A stretch of DNA of 64,000 bases. Source: Truepera radiovictrix DSM 17093 (GTDB lineage: Bacteria > Deinococcota > Deinococci > Deinococcales > Trueperaceae). The stretch covers positions 2,547,001-2,611,000 of the forward strand of contig NC_014221.1 of the NCBI RefSeq assembly GCF_000092425.1. Direction: 5' to 3'. How positions within the stretch are numbered: the stretch's first letter is position 1; every line of letters starts with the position of its first letter. Shown here piece by piece: positions 9,688 to 18,564 of this stretch. The notes beneath the pieces were generated by a model, which ran no database searches, was not told the DNA's origin, and saw only the letters and a list, made by a program, of their open reading frames with translations. Made by a program: the position numbers and the translations under genes.

Positions 9688-11481
9688 ATGCCACCTCACC
9701 GGACGCTCCGGGGCGTGCGACGCGGGCGCGCGCGCCCCACTTCGCTCGTCGGCGGGCTGCTCGCCGCTTTCGTCTGCTTCGCCCTCGCGCCCCTCTGCGC
9801 CGCTGCCCCCACGCCCCTACCCTCCGCGGTCGACGTCCTGGTCGTCGGCAGCGAGCCCGAGGGGATCATCGCGGCCGTCGCCGCCGCCGAGGAGGGCGCG
9901 CGGACGCTCCTGGTGACCGAAGCCGCGCGCGTCGGCGGCCTTTTCGTCACCGGCGAGATGAACTCGCTCGACCTGCGCACCTCGCCGACGCTTTTGCAAC
10001 GCGGGCTTTTCGAGAGGTGGTGGCACCGGGTGGGGCGCGCCTCGGCGTTCGACGTGCGGGAGGCCGAAGCCGCGTTTGAGGCGATGCTCGCCGACGCCGG
10101 CGTCGAGGTCGTGCGAGGCGCGCCGAGCCCGCGCGTGCTGAGCGAGGACGGGCGCGTGACGGGCGTTCAGGTGGGCGCCTGGACGGTTCACGCGCACCAG
10201 GTCGTCGACGCCACCCCCGAAGGCGACCTCGCCGCCGCCGCGGGCGCCCCCTACACGCTGGGCTTCGCCTCGCTCGGCCTAGAGGCGCGCATGGCCGACA
10301 CGCTCGTTTTCCGCATGACGGGCGTCGACTGGCGGAGGCTGCAGCAAAGCGTGCGGGAGCGCGGCCCCGCCTACGCCGAAGCCGACGCTTACGCCGCCTG
10401 GGGGCACTTCGGCGGCTTCCCGGCGGCCTACGAAGCGCAGGAGGAAGGGGTGCGGCTGCGCGGCCTCAACCTGGGGCGGCAGGCGGACGGATCGGTGCTG
10501 GTCAACGCGCTGCTCGTTTACGGCGTCGACCCCTTCGACCCAGCGAGCCGCGCCGCGGGGCGGGCGCGGGCCGAGCGGGAGGCGCCGCGCATCGTCGCCT
10601 ACTTGCGCGCGCTGCCGGGGCTCGAGGGGGCGACCTACGGCGGCGTCGCCGAGACGCTCTACGTGCGCGAGACGCGGCACTTCCGCGCGCGCTGCACCCT
10701 TTCGGTCGACGACGTGCTCGACAACGTCGTCACCGAGCGCGACGTCGCGGCCGGGAGCTACCCGCTCGACGTGCAGAGCTTGACCCCAGCGGACAACGGT
10801 TTCGTCTACGGGGTGCCCGAGGTCTACGGCGCGCAGCTCTGCGTGGCGCTCCCCGAAGGGGTGGATGACCTCTGGATCGCCGGTAAAACCGCCGGTTACG
10901 ACCCGCTGGCGGCCTCCTCGGCGCGGGTGGTGCCCTTCGGGATGGCGCTCGGCGAGGCGATCGGGGTCGCGGCGGCGCAGGCCGCGCGGGGCGGCGTGCG
11001 CGCGCACGCCTACGCCGACGACGAGGCGCTCATCCAGAGCGTGCGCACGCGCCTGCGGGAGCGGGGTGCGTACCTCCCCGAGGTGCGCGCGCGCGCCCCG
11101 AGCGGCCCCGCCGAGCACCCGCACTTCGGCGCCTATCGGACCCTGCGCCGCCGCGGTCTGGCCTTGGGCGGCTACGACAACGACCCCCAGCTCGACGCGG
11201 CGATGCCCGCGCGCGGCTTTCTCTACCTGCTCGCGAACGTCGGCGCGCGCTTCTGGGGGGACGCGGGGCTCGGCGAGGCGCTCGTGGCGGCGTTTCCGGA
11301 GCTGCCCGAACACCTGACGCCCGAGGTCGCCGGGGGCTTGGTCGAAGCGGCGGGTTGCGCGCTGGGGCGCTGCGAGGGGTGGGCGGAGGTCTTAAGCGGC
11401 CTCGAGCCGAGCGGCGTACTGACTCGAGGCGAGGCGTACGCGCTCGCCGCGCACCTGGCTGAGTGGGGGACGCGCGATTAG
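9688..11481 (+). CDS. Exported FAD-dependent oxidoreductase
   Basis: 597 residues. A basic N-terminus with Arg pairs and a hydrophobic stretch ending near APLCAAA suggests export (possibly Tat, though the consensus is imperfect). The dinucleotide-binding fold follows directly (VDVLVVGSEPEGIIAA), with a second conserved stretch RVGGLFVTGEMNSLD typical of the FAD_oxidored family (PF12831). Substrate not identifiable. TTAGAT lies 6 nt before the ATG at 9688. The C-terminal 100 residues are an extension without recognised motif, perhaps an S-layer-like helical domain. Confidence 0.78.
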   Translation: MPPHRTLRGVRRGRARPTSLVGGLLAAFVCFALAPLCAAAPTPLPSAVDVLVVGSEPEGIIAAVAAAEEGARTLLVTEAARVGGLFVTGEMNSLDLRTSPTLLQRGLFERWWHRVGRASAFDVREAEAAFEAMLADAGVEVVRGAPSPRVLSEDGRVTGVQVGAWTVHAHQVVDATPEGDLAAAAGAPYTLGFASLGLEARMADTLVFRMTGVDWRRLQQSVRERGPAYAEADAYAAWGHFGGFPAAYEAQEEGVRLRGLNLGRQADGSVLVNALLVYGVDPFDPASRAAGRARAEREAPRIVAYLRALPGLEGATYGGVAETLYVRETRHFRARCTLSVDDVLDNVVTERDVAAGSYPLDVQSLTPADNGFVYGVPEVYGAQLCVALPEGVDDLWIAGKTAGYDPLAASSARVVPFGMALGEAIGVAAAQAARGGVRAHAYADDEALIQSVRTRLRERGAYLPEVRARAPSGPAEHPHFGAYRTLRRRGLALGGYDNDPQLDAAMPARGFLYLLANVGARFWGDAGLGEALVAAFPELPEHLTPEVAGGLVEAAGCALGRCEGWAEVLSGLEPSGVLTRGEAYALAAHLAEWGTRD

Positions 11482-11507
11482 TCACGACCGGCGCTGCACG
11501 GGTGACG

Positions 11508-11547
11508 ACCGGATGCTACCCGCTAGCTGCAACCGGATGCTACCCGC
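11508..11547. repeat. 16-bp direct repeat
   Basis: ACCGGATGCTACCCGC occurs at 11508-11523 and again at 11532-11547 (24-bp period). A related inverted version lies near 4852. It is probably a small dispersed intergenic element. Confidence 0.5.
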
Positions 11548-11709
11548 CAACCGTAAGCGCAGACGGTCTTGGCGCTCTGGCGGGGGGATACGCTGGTAGG
11601 CGTGGCGTCCGGTGCGCAACCGACCAAATGCGTCTAGCACGCACGGGAGCGGCTGAGCGCCCCTCACGGTTCGGGCACACCGCTGCCAAAAGCTAGCTCA
11701 GGAGGCCCT

Positions 11710-11955
11710 ATGGAGAACTCCCGCTGGAACGCCGCCGCCACCGTCGTCGTGGTCGGCGCCAAAGACGGCGTCATCACCAACCGCCCCGAGGACAAGCAGC
11801 GCTTCCCTACGCTCAGCGAGGCGGCCCGCGTCTTCCCCGACCTCACCCCCGACGTCGGCGGCTACCGCTTTACCGCCGCCCGCTACGACGATGACACCGA
11901 CGAGATGGTCTTCTGGACGCGGGCGCTGGCGGAAGCTCAGGAGGCAGGGTCCTGA
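11710..11955 (+). CDS. Small hypothetical protein
   Basis: An 81-residue soluble protein with no family I recognise; composition is ordinary for this genome. The ATG at 11710 is preceded by a good AGGAGG site. The gene runs convergently into the ABC exporter gene and overlaps its 3' end by 19 bp. The ribosome site and codon choice make it likely real. Confidence 0.6.
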   Translation: MENSRWNAAATVVVVGAKDGVITNRPEDKQRFPTLSEAARVFPDLTPDVGGYRFTAARYDDDTDEMVFWTRALAEAQEAGS

Positions 11956-13763
11956 GGGTCGTAGTAGGGCGACTGGTGCCGGAAGTAGGTGTTGTACAGC
12001 TCGGCGTAGTGCCCGTTGCGCTCTAAAAGCGCCGCGTGCGTACCCGACTCGATCACCTCGCCCTGGCGTAGCACGACGATGCGGTCGGCTTGCCGAACCG
12101 TCGAGAGCCGGTGGGCGATAACCAGAGCGGTGCGGCCCTTTAAGACGACCTCGAGCCCCTCTTGGATCTGCGCTTCGGTCAGGGGGTCGACGCTCGCGGT
12201 CGCCTCGTCGAGGATCAGGATGCTCGGGTCTTGCAGCAGCGTCCGGGCGAGCGCCACGAGCTGCCGCTGCCCCATCGAGATCCCCCGCCCCGCCTCGCCG
12301 ACGTCGGTATCCAGGCCCTGCGGCAGCGCGTCCAACCAGTCGCCGCCGCCGATGCTGCGCGCGGCGGCCAGAACCGCCTCGTCTGAAGCCTCCTGGGCGC
12401 CGTAGCGGATGTTGTCGCGCACCGTCCCGCTAAAGAGAAAGGGGGTCTGCTGCACGATGCCCAGGTGCCGCCGATAGCTGCGGAGGTCGAGCGTGCGGAT
12501 GTCGCGCCCGTCGATGAGCAGCTCGCCCCCCTGAAACTCGTAAAAGCGCGCTACCAACTTGCCGAGGCTCGACTTGCCCGCGCCGGTGTGCCCGACGAGC
12601 GCGACCGTCTCCCCCGCGCCAATGGTGAGGTCAAAACCCCACAGGACCCGCTCCCGCGCGGTGTAGCGAAAGTCCACCCCGCGAAACGCGATGTGCCCCG
12701 CGAGCCGCGCCACGGGCTCGTGCGCGCGCTGCACCACGCGCGGCTCGGCGTCGATAAGCGCGAAGACGCGCTCGCTCGCCGAGAGCCCCAGCTGAAACTG
12801 GCTCCAAAACGAGGCGACGCTAGTGAGAGGAAACCAGAAGAGCGCGACGCTCTCGGCGAACAAAAACCAGGCGCCGGGGGTGATCTCACCGGCGAGCACG
12901 CTGAGCCCGCCGAAATAGACCACGAGCGCCGTCCCGACCCCCGCGATGGTGCCCAGCAGGGGAAAGATAGCGCTAAACACGAGCCCCTGGCGGAGGTTGA
13001 GCCGGTACGCCTGCGCGTTCACACGCCCGAAGTCGCCGTAGATGGCCCCCTCCTGGCGAAAGGTCTTGGCGACCGAGATCCCCGTCAAAGATTCCTGGAT
13101 GTTGGCGTTGACCTCGGCGAGCACGCGCCGCGCGCTCCGCGTGGTGACGCGCGCGACGTGGCGAAAACCGAGCGCCGCGGCGACGATGGCGGGCGCGATG
13201 GCGAGCGCGATAAGCGCGAGGCGCGCGTTGATGGCAAACAGCACCCCGACGATGATGCCGACCTGCAAAAGCTGGCTGATGAGGTTTAAGCTCAGCGTCA
13301 CGACGGTGGCGAAGTCCTGCGTGTCGTTGGTTACGCGCGACACGATCCTGCCGGTGGAAAACTCGTCGTAAAAGGACATGTCGCGCGCCATCACGGCGTC
13401 AAAAGCGTCTTTGCGGAGGTTGAAGACGACGTCGCCGACGACCCGCGCTGTAAGGCGCTGCCGGAGGTAGTTGAGCGTCCACGACAAGATCCCCGCCGCG
13501 AGGAGGGCTAGCAGCAACCACCCCGTGCGGCGCCACAGCTCCCCCGGGGCGACGCGACCCTCTTGCGCGAGCTGATCGATGCCGCGCGCGATGAGAATAG
13601 GGAGCGCCGCGTCGAGCGCGGCGGTGAGCACGATCGCCAGCGCGACAACGAGCATGAGGAGTCCAAAAGGGCGGAAGTAGCGGAGGATGCGGCGCAGCAG
13701 CTGCGCGTCCGAGTAGGAGCGGTCGTAGGCCTCGGCCTCGAGCCCGTCCATCACGAAGCCCAC
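11937..13763 (-). CDS. Heterodimeric ABC exporter, subunit with catalytic Glu and degenerate signature
   Basis: A 608-residue half-transporter: an N-terminal exporter-type TM domain (six helices) and a C-terminal nucleotide-binding domain. Walker A is GHTGAGKSS, Walker B SILILDEATASVD with the catalytic Glu, but the signature is ISMGQ instead of LSGGQ. Its upstream partner has the reverse pattern, so together they form one good and one degenerate ATP site, as in TmrAB, TM287/288 and BmrCD. The GTG start lies 3 nt after the partner's stop codon, with a GAGGGGG site. The substrate is probably drugs or lipids. Confidence 0.88.
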   Translation of the reverse strand: MGFVMDGLEAEAYDRSYSDAQLLRRILRYFRPFGLLMLVVALAIVLTAALDAALPILIARGIDQLAQEGRVAPGELWRRTGWLLLALLAAGILSWTLNYLRQRLTARVVGDVVFNLRKDAFDAVMARDMSFYDEFSTGRIVSRVTNDTQDFATVVTLSLNLISQLLQVGIIVGVLFAINARLALIALAIAPAIVAAALGFRHVARVTTRSARRVLAEVNANIQESLTGISVAKTFRQEGAIYGDFGRVNAQAYRLNLRQGLVFSAIFPLLGTIAGVGTALVVYFGGLSVLAGEITPGAWFLFAESVALFWFPLTSVASFWSQFQLGLSASERVFALIDAEPRVVQRAHEPVARLAGHIAFRGVDFRYTARERVLWGFDLTIGAGETVALVGHTGAGKSSLGKLVARFYEFQGGELLIDGRDIRTLDLRSYRRHLGIVQQTPFLFSGTVRDNIRYGAQEASDEAVLAAARSIGGGDWLDALPQGLDTDVGEAGRGISMGQRQLVALARTLLQDPSILILDEATASVDPLTEAQIQEGLEVVLKGRTALVIAHRLSTVRQADRIVVLRQGEVIESGTHAALLERNGHYAELYNTYFRHQSPYYDPQDPAS

Positions 13764-13766
13764 GCG

Positions 13767-15599
13767 CTACCCCCTCTCCACGCGCGCCGCGCCGTGCGGC
13801 GCGCACGCAGGCTCGTCGTCGTAGCGCGCGAAGAGGCGCCGGTAGAGGCGGCTGCGCGCGAGCAGCGCCTCGTGCGTCCCCTGGTCGACGACCTCGCCCT
13901 GATGCAAGAGCACGATGAGGTCGGCGCGCCGGATCTGCGACAGGCGGTGCGTGATCAGCAGCGTCGTGCGCCCCTCTAGCACCCTGTCGATGGCCCGCTG
14001 GATCGCGTCCTCGGTAGCGCTGTCGACCGCGCTCGTGGCGTCGTCCAGGATGAGGATGCGCGGGTCGGTTAAAAGCGCCCGGGCGATCGCGAGGCGCTGC
14101 CGCTGCCCCCCCGAGAGCGTGACCCCGCGCTCACCGATCACCGTGTCGTAACCGTCGGTAAACCCCATGATGAAGTCGTGCGCTTGCGCCGCCTTGGCCG
14201 CCGCGACGACCGCCGGTTTCGTCGCCCGCTCGCCGAGCCCGAAGGCGATGTTCTCGGCGATGGTGCGCGAAAACAAAAACACGTCTTGCTCAATTACCGA
14301 CACCTGCGAGCGCAGCGCCCCCAACTGCCACGCGCGCACGTCGACCCCGTCGATCAGGATGCGCCCCGCGGTGACGTCGTAGGCGCGGTTGATGAGCTTA
14401 GTCAGGGTGCTCTTGCCCGAACCGGTCTGCCCGACGATGGCGACCGTCGCGCCCGGTGCGGCGCGAAAGGAGACGTTGCGGAGGCTCGGCCGCTCCCCCG
14501 CCTCGTAGGCGAAGCTCACGCCGTCGAAAACGATCTCCCCGCGCATCGGGGCGCTGTAGCCGAGCGCGTTCTCATCGAGCTCGGTCTCCTCGCGGATCAG
14601 CTCCAAGATGCGCGCCGCCCCCGCCAACCCGAGCTGCACGAGCGAAAAGGTAAAGATGGAGATAAAGGCGGGGAAGCGCAGCGCCCCCATCAGCCCCATG
14701 TAGGCGACCAGTTCGCCCGTGGTGAGCTGCGCGCGCGAGAGCAGCACGAGGCCGTGCGCGAAGGCGCCGGTCAGCGCCACGCCGAGCAGCAGCAGCGGCA
14801 AGTAGCGCGCCTGCACCCGCCCCTGCGCGACGAAGGCGTCGCGGTAAGCGGACGCGTGACGCGCGAACTTCGCCTTTTCCTGCGCCTCCTGCGCCGTCCC
14901 CTTGACCACCTCGATCCCGGTGATCGTCTCGTTGAGCCCCGCGTTCATGGTGCCGAACGCGGTGCGCATGGCCGCCGAGACGGGGCTCAGCTGCCGCAGG
15001 TAGTGGCGCAGCGCCAACGCAAACGCCACGACGAAAAGGAGCGGCGCAAGGAGCAGCCGGGGGTCTAAAAAGGCGATGAAGACAAGCGGCACGACGAGCC
15101 CAAAGAGCGCCTCGGTGATGAGCGCCACCCCGGGGTTCATCATGGGGTTGAGCTGCCGCACGTCGCCGTTGGCCCGCGCCATGAGGTCCCCGACGCGCTG
15201 GCGGTTGTGAAACGTCTGGCTCTTACCGAGCAGGCTGACGTAGAGCTCATCCCTGGCGTCGCGCTCGAGGCGCTGCCCCAAGGTCTCGATGGAGAAGCTG
15301 TTGACGAGGTCTACCGCCCCGCGCACGAGCACCGCGCCGAGGATAGCGGCGGCGAGGAGCAGCAACCGGCGGGCGCTGGGGTCACCCCGGAGCACCTCAT
15401 CGAACGCAAGCCCCGTGAGGCGCGGCACCGCCGAGACGAGCACGTTGGTGAGGAGCGCCGCACCGAGAAAGCTCGCCACGAGCCCCTTGTAGCGCCCCAG
15501 GTGCGACAGCACCCAACGCACCGGACTGCGGTGGTCGTAAGCGTAGCGGTCTACGCTAAACTCGCTGCGACTCGCCCGGGTGGGCGGGCTAACGGCCAT
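13767..15599 (-). CDS. Heterodimeric ABC exporter, subunit with canonical signature and Glu-to-Asp Walker B
   Basis: A 610-residue half-transporter with an exporter TM domain followed by a nucleotide-binding domain. Walker A is GQTGSGKST and the signature LSGGQRQRLAIARALL is canonical, but Walker B reads RILILDDATSAVD, with Asp in place of the catalytic Glu. This complements the downstream subunit, which has the Glu but a poor signature. The ATG at 15599 lacks a strong ribosome site and follows a candidate 25-residue leader ORF by about 9 nt. Confidence 0.88.
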   Translation of the reverse strand: MAVSPPTRASRSEFSVDRYAYDHRSPVRWVLSHLGRYKGLVASFLGAALLTNVLVSAVPRLTGLAFDEVLRGDPSARRLLLLAAAILGAVLVRGAVDLVNSFSIETLGQRLERDARDELYVSLLGKSQTFHNRQRVGDLMARANGDVRQLNPMMNPGVALITEALFGLVVPLVFIAFLDPRLLLAPLLFVVAFALALRHYLRQLSPVSAAMRTAFGTMNAGLNETITGIEVVKGTAQEAQEKAKFARHASAYRDAFVAQGRVQARYLPLLLLGVALTGAFAHGLVLLSRAQLTTGELVAYMGLMGALRFPAFISIFTFSLVQLGLAGAARILELIREETELDENALGYSAPMRGEIVFDGVSFAYEAGERPSLRNVSFRAAPGATVAIVGQTGSGKSTLTKLINRAYDVTAGRILIDGVDVRAWQLGALRSQVSVIEQDVFLFSRTIAENIAFGLGERATKPAVVAAAKAAQAHDFIMGFTDGYDTVIGERGVTLSGGQRQRLAIARALLTDPRILILDDATSAVDSATEDAIQRAIDRVLEGRTTLLITHRLSQIRRADLIVLLHQGEVVDQGTHEALLARSRLYRRLFARYDDEPACAPHGAARVERG

Positions 15600-15608
15600 C
15601 GGGGGTGC

Positions 15609-15686
15609 TCAGGGTGCCTTGCACGCTGTTACGCTCCCATAGACCGCTTGCAACAGTGCGGTTGTGTCGCATGTGTGGTCGCTCAT
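15609..15686 (-). CDS. Candidate 25-residue leader peptide before the ABC exporter
   Basis: An ATG at 15686 preceded by GAGGGGAG starts a 25-codon ORF that ends 9 nt before the exporter's ATG. The ribosome site lies in one arm of a 7-bp hairpin (15691-15697 with 15709-15715), and a second hairpin (15714-15720 with 15723-15729) overlaps the first, so the two structures may be partly exclusive. The layout recalls the BmrB leader of Bacillus bmrCD. No experimental support. Confidence 0.35.
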   Translation of the reverse strand: MSDHTCDTTALLQAVYGSVTACKAP

Positions 15687-15958
15687 ACGCGCTCCCCTCG
15701 GCGACAGTGGGGAGCGGGCGAACGCCCGCCTTTCGCACAAGATCAGATGTAGACAAGACCACAGGCCTCCTTAACGCCCGCCCCAATGCCCCGCTCGTCT
15801 GACCGAGAAATGGTGGTGACCGAAAGACAGTGGCACGACCCCATCATGCAACACAACCCCATAACCGCCGCGCCGTCGACAACGAAGCTCTCCCCTCGTC
15901 GGTGCGCGGGGTCCCTCCAAGCGGGTCGGGACTGGCGACGAAACCCTGCGCCGCTCCG

Positions 15959-16006
15959 ATACCTTAAATATTAAGTATCATGCCAGCGCGCCACCGCGTC
16001 TGTCAA
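15959..16006 (-). promoter_or_regulatory. Candidate promoter and operator for the ABC exporter operon
   Basis: On the minus strand TTGACA (16001-16006) is followed after 18 nt by a weak CATGAT, and then by ACTTAATATTTAAGGTAT (15959-15976), part of a near-perfect palindrome in otherwise GC-rich DNA. The same 18-mer with one change occurs at 18481-18498 at another promoter, which supports a shared regulator. Confidence 0.45.
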
Positions 16007-16115
16007 CCCCCACCGGACAGCTCACAACCCCTGACAGGGGACGCCCCTAAACACCGGGATACTTGGCCGTCGCCACCCAAAGGCGCGTCAGCCGGCACCC
16101 CCATAGGCAACCAGA

Positions 16116-16147
16116 CGACTCCTGAGCCCCGCGGGGCTCAGGAGTCG
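16116..16147 (-). terminator. Strong hairpin downstream of the sugar ABC ATPase gene
   Basis: A 32-bp perfect palindrome with arms 16116-16130 and 16133-16147 begins 24 bp beyond the ATPase stop codon. There is no T-tract, so it is either a terminator of the hairpin-only type or a 3' stability element. Confidence 0.5.
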
Positions 16148-16170
16148 CGTGACGTCTCGGCGGCGCTACG

Positions 16171-17268
16171 TTACTCGAAGCGGATGTTCATCTCGTCTTC
16201 AAGGCCAAAAGCGTGCATCTTGCTGGGGTTAGCGAGCAGCTCCACTTGGTCACCCGGGCTCACGCGCGCGTGCGCGTCGATACGCGCGACCAAGCTCTGG
16301 TCGCCGTCGACGGAGGTGATGATCTGCGTCTCGGCGCCCAAGGGCTCGACCACCTCGACGGTCGCCTTGATGACGTTGTCCTGTTCGGGGATGGCGTCGA
16401 CGCCGCGCAGACCCAAGTCTTCGGGGCGGATCCCGAAGTAGACCTTTTGACCGTTGTGGCGCTGCAGCTTCTGCGCCAGCTCGGGGTCGGGGCGGACGCT
16501 AAAGCTCTGCGAGGTGATCTTACCGTCTTGCACGGTGCCGACGAGGAAATTCATGGCGGGCGAACCCATAAAGCCCCCCACGAACTTGTTGATGGGCTTT
16601 TCGTAGAGGTTAATAGGCGAGTCGACCTGTTGGATGACCCCGTCTTTCATCACCACGATGCGCGTTCCCATGGTCATCGCCTCGACCTGGTCGTGGGTAA
16701 CGTAGACGGTCGTAACGCCCAAGCGGCGGTGCAGCTTGGTGATCGAGGCGCGCATCTCGACGCGCAGCTTGGCGTCGAGGTTAGACAGCGGTTCGTCCAT
16801 CAAAAAGACCTTCGGCTCACGCACGATGGCGCGACCCAACGCGACGCGCTGCCGCTGCCCCCCCGAAAGCTCGCGCGGGCGGCGCTCTAAAAGGTGTTCG
16901 ATCTGGAGGATCTTGGCCGCTTCGCGTACGCGCTGATCGATCTCCGCTTTGGGCGTTTTGCGCAGCCGGAGCCCGAACGACATGTTCTGGTAGACGTTCA
17001 TGTGGGGGTACAGGGCGTAGTTCTGGAAGACCATGGCGATGTCGCGGTCTTTGGGCGGCACGTCGTTGACGACGCGGTCGCCGATGCGCAAGGTGCCCTC
17101 GCTGATCTCCTCGAGGCCGGCGATCATCCGGAGCGTCGTGGTCTTGCCGCACCCCGACGGGCCGACGAAGACCATGAACTCTTCATCCTTGATGTGAAGG
17201 TTAAAGTCCTTGACGACCGTGACCGGTCCGTAACGCTTGTAGATGCTGTCCAGCACGACCTCTGCCAT
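16171..17268 (-). CDS. Sugar ABC transporter ATPase (MsmX/UgpC/MalK family)
   Basis: 365 residues: Walker A GPSGCGKTTT, signature LSGGQRQRVALGRAI, Walker B VFLMDEPLSNLD, H-loop VTHDQ, and a C-terminal OB-type TOBE region (FGIRPEDL). This is the CUT1-type import ATPase; in several lineages one such subunit serves many sugar importers. No permease or binding protein lies beside it, which fits a shared (MsmX-like) ATPase. The ATG at 17268 has GGAGGAG directly upstream; the longer frame to 17421 adds non-conserved residues. Confidence 0.88.
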   Translation of the reverse strand: MAEVVLDSIYKRYGPVTVVKDFNLHIKDEEFMVFVGPSGCGKTTTLRMIAGLEEISEGTLRIGDRVVNDVPPKDRDIAMVFQNYALYPHMNVYQNMSFGLRLRKTPKAEIDQRVREAAKILQIEHLLERRPRELSGGQRQRVALGRAIVREPKVFLMDEPLSNLDAKLRVEMRASITKLHRRLGVTTVYVTHDQVEAMTMGTRIVVMKDGVIQQVDSPINLYEKPINKFVGGFMGSPAMNFLVGTVQDGKITSQSFSVRPDPELAQKLQRHNGQKVYFGIRPEDLGLRGVDAIPEQDNVIKATVEVVEPLGAETQIITSVDGDQSLVARIDAHARVSPGDQVELLANPSKMHAFGLEDEMNIRFE

Positions 17269-17476
17269 AACTCCTCCAGTGGCGCGACATCCCAGGCGCG
17301 AACCGTCCCAGGCGCGGTGGTGTAACCCGTGTGAGCAGAGTTTAACACATGCCAGGGGGGGCGTAAAGCGACGCGCGGGGCCGAAGGCGGGCTGCATAAA
17401 CCCCCTTGAGCCCTGCATCAAGTTCCATTTTTGCCGTTCTGATCGCGCTTTTTGCCGCGCGTGCTATCTTGAGGCC

Positions 17477-18379
17477 ATGATCAGCATCCTGGGGATTCCG
17501 ATGGATCTAGGTGCGGGGCGACGGGGCGTCGACATGGGCCCCTCGGCGATCCGGCTCGCGGGGCTCGAGGCCTCCTTAAGGCGCCTCGGCTACGAGGTCA
17601 AAGACTACGGCAACGTCGAGTCGCCCGTCGCCGAGTCCTTGGGCGGTACCCCCGAGGCCGAGCCCAACGGGCTCCTCTACGCCGACACCATCGCGGCCGC
17701 CTGCCGCGCCGCTTACGAGCGGCTGCGCGGACTCCCCGGAGGGTTCCCCATCGTTTTAGGCGGCGATCACTCGGTGTCGATGGGGAGCGTTGCGGGTGTC
17801 GCCCACGCTGCGGAGGGCGCCGGGCGCACGGGGCTCTTGTGGATCGACGCCCACGCCGACCTCAACACCCCGGCCACGAGCCCGAGCGGCAACATCCACG
17901 GGATGCCGGTCGCCCACCTTTTGGGGGAGGGTGACCCGCGGCTTTTGGGCATCTGGGGGGGCGGCGCCGTCATTCGCCCCGAAGACGTCGTCTTTATCGG
18001 GCTCCGCAGCGTCGACCCGGACGAGCGCAGCTTGATTCGCGAACGCGGGCTGCGCGTCTACACGATGAAAGAGATTGACCGGCGCGGGATCGCGCCGGTC
18101 GCCGAGGAGGCCCTGGCGCACCTCGCCCACGTGCCGCGGCTGCACGTTTCGTTCGACGCCGACGTCCTCGACCCGAGCATCGCGCCGGGGGTCGGCACGC
18201 CGGTGCCGGGGGGGCTCAGCTACCGCGAGGCGCACCTCTTGATGGAGCTCTTGGCGGACGCCGACGTCGTGACGAGCCTCGACCTCGTCGAGGTCAACCC
18301 CATCTTGGACGTGCGCAACGCGACCGCCCGCATCACCGTGGAGATGGCCGCGAGCCTCCTGGGTAAGGCGATCCTCTAG
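17477..18379 (+). CDS. rocF: Arginase (ureohydrolase family)
   Basis: 300 residues. Arginase hydrolyses L-arginine to ornithine and urea using two Mn ions. All metal ligands are visible: His98 in GGDHS, Asp124/His126/Asp128 in DAHADLN and Asp227/Asp229 in SFDADVLDP. The SPSGNIHGMP loop is the arginase-type substrate loop, favouring arginase over agmatinase. TATCTT lies 6 nt before the ATG at 17477 (leaderless pattern). It stands alone on its strand, with no other arginine genes nearby. Confidence 0.9.
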   Translation: MISILGIPMDLGAGRRGVDMGPSAIRLAGLEASLRRLGYEVKDYGNVESPVAESLGGTPEAEPNGLLYADTIAAACRAAYERLRGLPGGFPIVLGGDHSVSMGSVAGVAHAAEGAGRTGLLWIDAHADLNTPATSPSGNIHGMPVAHLLGEGDPRLLGIWGGGAVIRPEDVVFIGLRSVDPDERSLIRERGLRVYTMKEIDRRGIAPVAEEALAHLAHVPRLHVSFDADVLDPSIAPGVGTPVPGGLSYREAHLLMELLADADVVTSLDLVEVNPILDVRNATARITVEMAASLLGKAIL

Positions 18380-18480
18380 GGCTCCTCTAGGGCTCACGTG
18401 TGCGGCGCGCAGCGCGTGGCGCGCAGGGAAGGCCACGCGCTACACGCTGCGCGCCACGAGCGCGCTTAGGCTACCAACAC

Positions 18481-18501
18481 ACTTAAAATTTAAGGTATAG
18501 T
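18481..18501 (+). promoter_or_regulatory. Operator overlapping a TATAGT -10 box
   Basis: ACTTAAAATTTAAGGTAT (18481-18498) differs by one base from the site at 15959-15976. Its right end overlaps a TATAGT -10 box (18496-18501), which sits 6 nt before an ATG at 18508. A repressor bound here would block the promoter. Confidence 0.5.
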
Positions 18502-18507
18502 GTCGCT

Positions 18508-18564
18508 ATGACACTCAGCTCCCCTTTGCAAGGCACGTCGTCGAGAGCGGCGCGGCGCATATGA
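18508..18564 (+). CDS. Candidate 18-residue leaderless leader peptide
   Basis: The ATG lies 6 nt after TATAGT. The ORF has 18 codons, and its TGA overlaps the ATG of the next small ORF in an ATGA arrangement. It parallels the leader at 388-456. No family similarity. Confidence 0.35.
   Translation: MTLSSPLQGTSSRAARRI

Noticed and set aside
11463-11696. 77-codon ORF after the FAD oxidoreductase
   Set aside because: No ribosome site, contains the 16-bp direct repeats, and shows no family similarity.
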